Shown in pieces: positions 1 to 3,193 of a DNA stretch of 5,476 bases (position 1 is its first letter; every line of letters begins with the position of its first letter). Under the pieces are notes generated by a model. The model saw only the letters and a program-made list of their open reading frames with translations, ran no database searches and had not been told where the DNA came from. The translations under genes were made by a program, and so were the position numbers. Source of the stretch: Clostridia bacterium. GTDB lineage: Bacteria > Bacillota > Clostridia > Oscillospirales > Acutalibacteraceae. Where the stretch lies: the NCBI GenBank assembly GCA_024689165.1, contig JAILDS010000093.1, forward strand, positions 1 through 5,476, in the 5' to 3' direction.

Positions 1-232
1 TATACTCGTCAAACCATCGCGCCTCGTCGGTCTGCATCTGCCACACGTGTCTCAATTCATGAGCGATCGCGAAAGCTTTGTCGAGCGGACTCGCCGACGT
101 TTTTACCTCAAGCGCGTTATCGTCAGGGACGAACCGTGCGATCATTGTCGCGGTTGCGAGTTCCGAAACTTCGCGGAGATTCGGCGGGACGATGTTCGGG
201 ATATTGCAAACTTCAAGGAAAAACTCTTTCAT
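1..232 (-). CDS. HELRH-motif protein, putative zinc metallopeptidase-like (C-terminus off window)
   Basis: An open frame starts at ATG 232-230 and continues off the left edge, giving 77 codons with no stop. The visible N-terminus begins MKEFFLEVCN and carries AIAHELRHVWQ at residues 55-65. H58, E59 and H62 form an HExxH pattern, the zinc-binding and catalytic signature of gluzincin/metzincin-type peptidases. The Trp-rich stretch after it (HVWQMQTDEARWFDEY) resembles small hypothetical proteins of Bacillota phages and conjugative elements, recalled from memory and not searched. The start is set by the upstream gene: its TAA (234-232) shares one base with this ATG (TAATG), and AGAAAGG lies about 7 nt upstream, so translation is probably coupled. 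No signal peptide is visible, so it is probably cytoplasmic. A third zinc ligand would lie beyond the edge, so peptidase activity is an inference. Alternatives are an inactive HExxH fold or an ImmA/IrrE-like regulator-cleaving protease. Confidence 0.8.
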   Translation of the reverse strand, partial: MKEFFLEVCNIPNIVPPNLREVSELATATMIARFVPDDNALEVKTSASPLDKAFAIAHELRHVWQMQTDEARWFDEY

Positions 233-765
233 TATTGAACCTTTCTTATTTTCTCAAAGCCGCGAGCGTCGACGCTCTTTTTCGATCCATCGGCACGATA
301 AAACCAGCCGCCTTTGATGATGCCGGTCTCGACGGCGCGCGTCGCCTTCGGATGTTTACGGCTGCCGCTCCATTCGAGAAAAGCACATTCCCACACGTCG
401 GCGGCCGGCTCGGTTTTCTGTGTCGCTGTAAGATGAGTCTGCGATGCGTTTGCGAGATCTTCGGCGGTCAGCTGCTCGATTCGCTCGAGATCGATCTCGT
501 AAAAATCCGTATGGTTGAACATCATCGACGTGTGATGCCAGGAAGATCTCCGGAGTGTCACATCCTTGAGTTGCACCGCTTTGAGCTTTGCCAGATCCTC
601 AACCGAGACGCTCATCGTGACTTCACCGGCACGGATAAGGCGCTCAATGGTCTCGAGGATCTCGCCCTTCGTCCATTTGCTGAGAGGCTTTTCGCCTGAC
701 TCATAGGCCGCGATGGCGTTGTTGCTCATCGAATAACCGCGATAACCGTTTCCGAACTCTGACAT
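232..765 (-). CDS. Hypothetical accessory protein, 177 aa, phage/ICE-type
   Basis: This 177-residue soluble protein has no transmembrane segment or signal peptide, and I do not recognise a characterised function. Visible blocks are GYRGYSMSNNAIAAYESGE (residues 8-26), then PLSKWTKGEILETI, a helical charged middle, then RRSSWHHTSMMFNHTDFYEID (about 72-92), and a C-terminal part with IKGGWFYRADGSKKSV. The SKWTK and SSWHHTS...NHTDFY blocks recall hypothetical proteins scattered in Bacillota mobile elements; this is memory, not a search. The chosen ATG is preceded by GGAGGGAG, whose inner GGAG lies 9 nt from the start. The internal Met13 lacks a ribosome binding site and would remove the conserved-looking GYRGYS. 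The gene has its own strong promoter with a palindromic operator and is joined by TAATG to the HELRH gene, so the two form an operon and may act together. Conserved His residues (WHH, NH) could bind metal, but that is speculation. Confidence 0.85.
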   Translation of the reverse strand: MSEFGNGYRGYSMSNNAIAAYESGEKPLSKWTKGEILETIERLIRAGEVTMSVSVEDLAKLKAVQLKDVTLRRSSWHHTSMMFNHTDFYEIDLERIEQLTAEDLANASQTHLTATQKTEPAADVWECAFLEWSGSRKHPKATRAVETGIIKGGWFYRADGSKKSVDARGFEKIRKVQ

Positions 766-790
766 TGTGGTCTTCTCCCTCCGTTTGACA

Positions 791-809
791 TCAAGGCTCC
801 GGGCCTCAA
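791..809 (-). other. Possible 5'-leader hairpin of the accessory operon
   Basis: On the minus strand TTGAGGC and GCCTTGA flank a CCGGA loop and can form seven pairs, two of them G-U. It would start a few nucleotides after the predicted transcription start (about 813) and lie upstream of the ribosome binding site. It may protect the 5' end of the mRNA. There is no T-run, so it is not a terminator. Confidence 0.35.
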
Positions 810-810
810 C

Positions 811-838
811 TTTTATATAAGTATATACCTATATAAAA
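811..838. promoter_or_regulatory. 28-bp near-perfect palindrome over the -10 box: candidate operator
   Basis: The arms are TTTTATATAAGTAT (811-824) and ATACCTATATAAAA (825-838). They are reverse complements except for one position pair (820/829). The dyad covers the -10 box and the predicted start site of the accessory promoter, where a bound dimeric repressor would block RNA polymerase. The window encodes no obvious DNA-binding repressor, so the regulator would lie off-window or elsewhere in the genome. AT-rich sequence forms palindromes easily, but 13 of 14 matched pairs in this position is well beyond casual. Confidence 0.65.
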
Positions 839-848
839 CGAAAGTCAA
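820..848 (-). promoter_or_regulatory. SigA-type promoter of the accessory operon
   Basis: Read on the minus strand, TTGACT (848-843) is followed after exactly 17 nt by TATACT (825-820). Both boxes match consensus at 5 of 6 positions. Transcription would start near 813, giving a leader of about 48 nt before the ATG at 765. The -35 box sits in CGCTTGAC, which is shared with the tRNA operon promoter. Confidence 0.85.
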
Positions 849-868
849 GCGTTTTCCTTGATTTTTTC

Positions 869-902
869 AAAAAAAATCCCGCCGTAAGGGCGGGAATTTT
901 TT
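869..902. terminator. Intrinsic terminator, probably bidirectional, ending the tRNA operon
   Basis: TCCCGCC (877-883) and GGCGGGA (889-895) form a seven-pair GC-rich stem around a five-base loop. On the minus strand it is followed by eight T (plus-strand A 869-876), so it terminates the leftward tRNA transcript about 100 nt after tRNA-Glu. On the plus strand an A and six T (896-902) follow, so it could also stop rightward readthrough. It insulates the accessory operon promoter at 820-848. Confidence 0.9.
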
Positions 903-991
903 CAGGCTGGCTTCCGATCCGGCAGCGGGGACGTGAGGAACAGGACCGCGTCAACGAAGATGATCCGCACAGTGTTCGCCTGATTCGTGTT
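903..991 (-). other. 3' trailer of the tRNA operon, no gene recognised
   Basis: These 89 bases lie between the CCA end of tRNA-Glu and the terminator and would be transcribed as the trailer, then removed. One minus-strand frame stays open through both tRNAs and this stretch and stops at the terminator, but it has no credible start or ribosome binding site. I see no tRNA, 5S-like or mobile-element structure here. Confidence 0.5.
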
Positions 992-1066
992 TGGTGACCC
1001 GAACGAGAATCGAACTCGTGTCTTCGCCGTGAAAGGGCGATGTCTTAGCCGCTTGACCATCGGGCC
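992..1066 (-). tRNA. tRNA-Glu (anticodon TTC)
   Basis: A 75-nt cloverleaf with encoded CCA. The acceptor stem pairs GGCCCGA with TCGGGTC (one G-U), followed by discriminator A and CCA. The anticodon arm is TCGCC-CTTTCAC-GGCGA, placing TTC at positions 34-36. The T arm is ACGAG-TTCGATT-CTCGT with a four-base variable region. It decodes GAA/GAG, and tRNA-Glu also feeds tetrapyrrole synthesis in bacteria with GluTR. It is the second gene of the two-tRNA transcript. Confidence 0.97.
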
Positions 1067-1072
1067 GATAAT

Positions 1073-1090
1073 GCCGGCTGTAAAGCCGGC
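1073..1090 (-). other. Hairpin in the tRNA-Met/tRNA-Glu spacer
   Basis: On the minus strand GCCGGCT-TTAC-AGCCGGC forms a perfect seven-pair stem with a four-base loop. It occupies most of the 27-nt spacer between the two tRNAs. No T-tract follows, so it is not a terminator. It may separate the two tRNA folds or help RNase processing; that role is inferred. Confidence 0.6.
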
Positions 1091-1093
1091 TTG

Positions 1094-1170
1094 TGGTAGC
1101 GGCGGTTGGACTTGAACCAACGACCTGTCGGGTATGAACCGAATGCTCTAGCCAACTGAGCCACGCCGCC
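1094..1170 (-). tRNA. tRNA-Met, elongator type (anticodon CAT)
   Basis: A 77-nt cloverleaf with encoded CCA. The acceptor is GGCGGCG paired with CGCCGCT (G1-U72 wobble), discriminator A, CCA. The D arm is GCTC...GAGC, the anticodon loop TTCATAC gives CAT at 34-36, and the T arm is GTTGG-TTCAAGT-CCAAC. The outermost anticodon-stem pair (27/43) is T against C, a mismatch. The G1-U72 pair and the lack of a G29-G31/C39-C41 GGG/CCC run argue against initiator tRNA-fMet. A tRNA-Ile2 with lysidine-modified CAT cannot be fully excluded by eye, but the body closely resembles Bacillota elongator tRNA-Met. It is the first gene of the leftward tRNA transcript. Confidence 0.94.
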
Positions 1171-1227
1171 GCAGCTGTTTTTTCAAAGCGATAAGGATAA
1201 GATCCGCGCCTCGAAGACAGCCATGCA

Positions 1228-1256
1228 AGTTTATATCAAAGAATTTTGGATGTCAA
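1228..1256 (-). promoter_or_regulatory. Promoter of the tRNA-Met/tRNA-Glu operon
   Basis: On the minus strand a perfect TTGACA (1256-1251) is followed after 17 nt by TAAACT (1233-1228). A TATAAA at 1235-1230 with a 15-nt spacer is a less likely register. Transcription would begin near 1221, leaving a leader of about 50 nt before tRNA-Met, to be removed by RNase P. An A/T tract lies just upstream of the -35, as is typical of stable-RNA promoters. Confidence 0.8.
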
Positions 1257-1259
1257 GCG

Positions 1260-1271
1260 TTTTTTAAAAAA
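1260..1271. promoter_or_regulatory. T6A6 block between divergent promoters (UP-element-like)
   Basis: TTTTTTAAAAAA is a perfect 12-bp palindrome lying between the -35 boxes of the leftward tRNA promoter (1251-1256) and the rightward glycosyltransferase promoter (1275-1280). It sits 3-4 bases upstream of each -35. It is well placed to act as an AT-rich UP element for both; that function is inferred from position and composition. Confidence 0.5.
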
Positions 1272-1274
1272 TAC

Positions 1275-1303
1275 TTGCAAAAGAGGGCGCTGAAATATAT
1301 AAT
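1275..1303 (+). promoter_or_regulatory. SigA-type promoter of the glycosyltransferase-deacetylase operon
   Basis: TTGCAA (1275-1280), a 17-nt spacer, then a perfect TATAAT (1298-1303). Transcription would start near 1310, leaving a leader of about 30 nt before the ATG at 1339. The context ACTTGCAAA around the -35 recurs in the synthetase promoter at 3097. Confidence 0.85.
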
Positions 1304-1338
1304 GTTTCAACAGTTATAAGCGGGAACGTGGAGGAGTT

Positions 1339-2319
1339 ATGACCAGCGTTAGTTTGATCGTACCGTGCTACAATGAAACCGATTCTCTGCCGGTGCTGTA
1401 CGAAGCCCTTTGCGGCGTAAGGAAGCAGCTCCTTGGCGAGTACGGTTTTGAGTTTATATTCGTCAACGACGGAAGTAAGGATTCTACTCTCGACGTGATG
1501 AAAAGCCTTGCCATTTCCGATATCGACGTAAAGTATATATCTTTTTCACGCAACTTCGGCAAAGAAGCTGCGATGCTTGCCGGTATGGATAGCGCTTCGG
1601 GAGAGATCGTGGGTATCATCGACGCCGATATGCAGCATTCGCCCGCGCTGATACCGGAGATGCTTTCGGCTATAACCGCCGAGGGGTACGACGTCGCGGC
1701 GGCCTGCCGCTCCGACCGGGAGGGTGAGGCGAAGTTCAAGAGCTTCCTTTCGCAGAGCTTTTACAAGGTCATCAACGCCGTCAGCGAGATCGAGATAAAC
1801 CAGAGCGCGCAGGATTACCGTTTCATGCGCCGCAAAGTTGTCGACTCTATTCTTGCCATGCCCGAGCACGACAGGTTTTCGAAGGGCATTTTTACCTGGG
1901 TCGGATTCAACGTGAAATGGTTCGAGCATGAAAACGCCGAGCGCGTCGCGGGGCAGACAAAATGGTCTATCCTGAGCCTCACGCGCTATGCCCTCGACGG
2001 GATAACAGCGTTTTCGAGCTTCCCGCTCAAGCTGCCGTTTTTCTTCTCGGCGCTTTCCGGGCTTACGTCTTTCGCACTGCTTATAGCTATGATCATAAGG
2101 GCGATAGTTTACGATCCCATGACATCCGGCGGCGTTTTTTCGCACTATGTGCCGACTCTGCTGCTGCCGCTTGCGATGATGTTCCTTCTCGGAGCTTTCG
2201 TTTTTCTTGCTCTCGGGGTCATGGGTATTTACCTCGGCAAGGTCTACACGGAGGCCAAGGGAAGACCTAAATACATCATCAGCGAAACGAACCTTCGCAG
2301 GATAAACCACCAGCAATAG
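1339..2319 (+). CDS. Family 2 glycosyltransferase, GtrB/CsbB/DPM-synthase type, membrane-anchored
   Basis: Likely transfers a sugar from a nucleotide donor to a polyprenyl phosphate on the cytoplasmic side of the membrane, feeding decoration of cell-surface polymers. The 326-residue length is normal for this family. The GT-A domain shows VPCYNE (residues 8-13), VNDGSKDST (42-50), RNFGKEAAMLAG (71-82), the metal-binding DAD with Q (D95, D97, Q99), QDYRFMRR (158-165), RFSKGIFTWVGF (179-190) and ERVAGQTKWS (201-210). Two C-terminal transmembrane helices follow, about 232-256 and 272-298, then the typical KGRPKYII tail. The start has GGAGGAG 3-4 nt before the ATG. It is the first gene of an operon with a PIG-L deacetylase 24 nt downstream. 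The donor and acceptor sugar cannot be read from sequence. Relatives include phage-type bactoprenol glucosyltransferases and teichoic-acid glycosylation enzymes. Confidence 0.95.
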   Translation: MTSVSLIVPCYNETDSLPVLYEALCGVRKQLLGEYGFEFIFVNDGSKDSTLDVMKSLAISDIDVKYISFSRNFGKEAAMLAGMDSASGEIVGIIDADMQHSPALIPEMLSAITAEGYDVAAACRSDREGEAKFKSFLSQSFYKVINAVSEIEINQSAQDYRFMRRKVVDSILAMPEHDRFSKGIFTWVGFNVKWFEHENAERVAGQTKWSILSLTRYALDGITAFSSFPLKLPFFFSALSGLTSFALLIAMIIRAIVYDPMTSGGVFSHYVPTLLLPLAMMFLLGAFVFLALGVMGIYLGKVYTEAKGRPKYIISETNLRRINHQQ

Positions 2320-2343
2320 TGTTTTCTGCCTAAGGGCGGTTTT

Positions 2344-3057
2344 ATGGGGACTGAACACGTTTTTTACTTTTCACCTCATCAGGATGATGAGCTGCTGAAT
2401 TTCGGAGCTGCGGTGATCCGCGATACAGACTCCGGGCTCGACGTTCACGTCGTGCTGTGTACGGACGGCGGCGCGTCTTCTGCCCGCCGATGCCTTTGCG
2501 ACGGAGGGTCTTGCGTCTGGCACGAAGGATCCCATTTTTTCGATCTCTCGCCGGAGGCTTTCACCGCCGCCCGCGACGGGGAATTCATCGGGTCGTGCCT
2601 CGAGATGGGCGTCCCGGAAAAGAACATATGCATTTCGCCTCTCAGGTCGGCAGACGGGAAGCTGAGCGAAAGGACTGCGGAAGACATAATACTTGACGCG
2701 ATAAAAGCATACCCTGCGGAGGAAGTGAGCGTGAAAACGCTTGCGCCTGTTTACAGCAAGCCTCAGAACCCGGACCACACCGCGACCGGTGAGGCGGCAA
2801 AAAAACTGTTCGGCGCCGGCGCTTTTGCCGGTCTCAGCCTGTTTTATGAACTGATCCTTCTCGACGGATCACAAACGCCTTTTTCAGGCTTGGAAAAGGT
2901 CGGTCTTACCCCGGCCCAGCGCGAAAGATTCATCGCGGCCGAGAGTCGTTACGGCATGTGGGAGCCGGAGCTCGGTTCTTACGCCGTCGGCTTTCATTCG
3001 GTGTATGACGAGTTCACTTCTCAATTCGCCGAGCCTGTTTCTTACCTGCTGAAATAA
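2344..3057 (+). CDS. PIG-L/LmbE family metal-dependent deacetylase
   Basis: A 237-residue protein of the PIG-L (LmbE-like) fold, whose members remove N-acetyl groups from GlcNAc-containing substrates or related amides using zinc. The signature SPHQDDE lies at residues 10-16 and NPDHTATG at 142-149. By analogy to MshB, H12, D15 and H145 would bind zinc and D14 act as general base. TDGGASS (40-46) follows the second strand, as in the family. Between the two motifs is a cysteine-rich loop with C50, C52 and C57, followed by SHFFDLSPEAFTAARDGEF. There is no signal peptide or membrane segment, so it is probably cytoplasmic. The start follows the glycosyltransferase stop by 24 nt and has only a modest AAGGGCGG ribosome binding site. 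Co-transcription suggests the pair works on the same lipid-linked or small-molecule sugar, an inference. The real substrate is unknown. Confidence 0.92.
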   Translation: MGTEHVFYFSPHQDDELLNFGAAVIRDTDSGLDVHVVLCTDGGASSARRCLCDGGSCVWHEGSHFFDLSPEAFTAARDGEFIGSCLEMGVPEKNICISPLRSADGKLSERTAEDIILDAIKAYPAEEVSVKTLAPVYSKPQNPDHTATGEAAKKLFGAGAFAGLSLFYELILLDGSQTPFSGLEKVGLTPAQRERFIAAESRYGMWEPELGSYAVGFHSVYDEFTSQFAEPVSYLLK

Positions 3058-3077
3058 AAACGTGATTTACATGCCGT

Positions 3078-3118
3078 CCGGCCGTCTAAAAAAGACTTGC
3101 AAACGGTCGGTTTTTTTT
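3078..3118 (+). terminator. Intrinsic terminator after the deacetylase gene
   Basis: CCGGCCGT (3078-3085) pairs with ACGGTCGG (3103-3110), eight pairs with one G-U, followed directly by eight T (3111-3118). The 17-base loop is large and A-rich. It lies 20 nt after the deacetylase stop. Its 3' arm and T-tract overlap the promoter of the next gene. Confidence 0.8.
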
Positions 3119-3125
3119 ATATACT
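3097..3125 (+). promoter_or_regulatory. Promoter of the isoleucyl-type synthetase gene, overlapping the terminator
   Basis: TTGCAA (3097-3102), then 17 nt, then TATACT (3120-3125). The spacer consists of the terminator's 3' stem arm and its T-tract. Transcription would start near 3132, giving a leader of about 62 nt. The -35 context ACTTGCAAA matches that of the glycosyltransferase promoter. Confidence 0.75.
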
Positions 3126-3143
3126 TTAATTTAGCGTTTTGCG

Positions 3144-3161
3144 GGCGGTCAACAGGCCGCC
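3144..3161 (+). promoter_or_regulatory. Leader hairpin upstream of the synthetase gene
   Basis: GGCGGTC-AACA-GGCCGCC can form a seven-pair stem (one U-G) with a four-base loop, about 12 nt into the predicted transcript and 18 nt before the ribosome binding site. No T-run follows and the leader is too short for a T-box, so it is a plain leader hairpin of unknown role. Confidence 0.45.
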
Positions 3162-3179
3162 ATGCACGTCTGAGTATTC

Positions 3180-3185
3180 GGAGGT
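3180..3185 (+). promoter_or_regulatory. Ribosome binding site that fixes a TTG start
   Basis: GGAGGT lies 8 nt before TTG at 3194-3196. The same frame has a TAG stop at 3185-3187, and the other upstream in-frame candidates (TTG 3188, ATT 3191) are too close to the site. The first in-frame ATG is only at codon 68, past the conserved nucleotide-binding motif, so the TTG must be the start. Confidence 0.85.
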
Positions 3186-3193
3186 AGTTGATT

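Noticed and set aside
136..699. A 187-codon plus-strand frame at the left
   Set aside because: It overlaps two minus-strand genes that have a promoter, ribosome binding sites and a coupled TAATG junction. Its own start lacks a ribosome binding site and the product is not family-like.
785..790. Perfect TTGACA on the plus strand
   Set aside because: No -10 box lies at 16-18 nt; the nearest TATATA is 23 nt away and belongs to the palindrome. There is also no plus-strand gene before the tRNA region.
902..1120. A 72-codon minus-strand frame ending at the terminator
   Set aside because: Most of it is translated tRNA sequence and it lacks a ribosome binding site, so it is a typical spurious tRNA-overlapping call.
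1094..1170. Initiator tRNA-fMet
   Set aside because: The first acceptor pair is G-U rather than an unpaired C1, and the anticodon stem lacks the three consecutive G-C pairs typical of initiators.
1546..2358. A 270-codon open frame on the minus strand
   Set aside because: It is antisense to the glycosyltransferase, is rich in Arg/His/Lys and has no domain or ribosome binding site.
3119..3193. T-box riboswitch upstream of the synthetase
   Set aside because: The leader is far too short and lacks the T-box consensus, specifier loop and a terminator/antiterminator pair.
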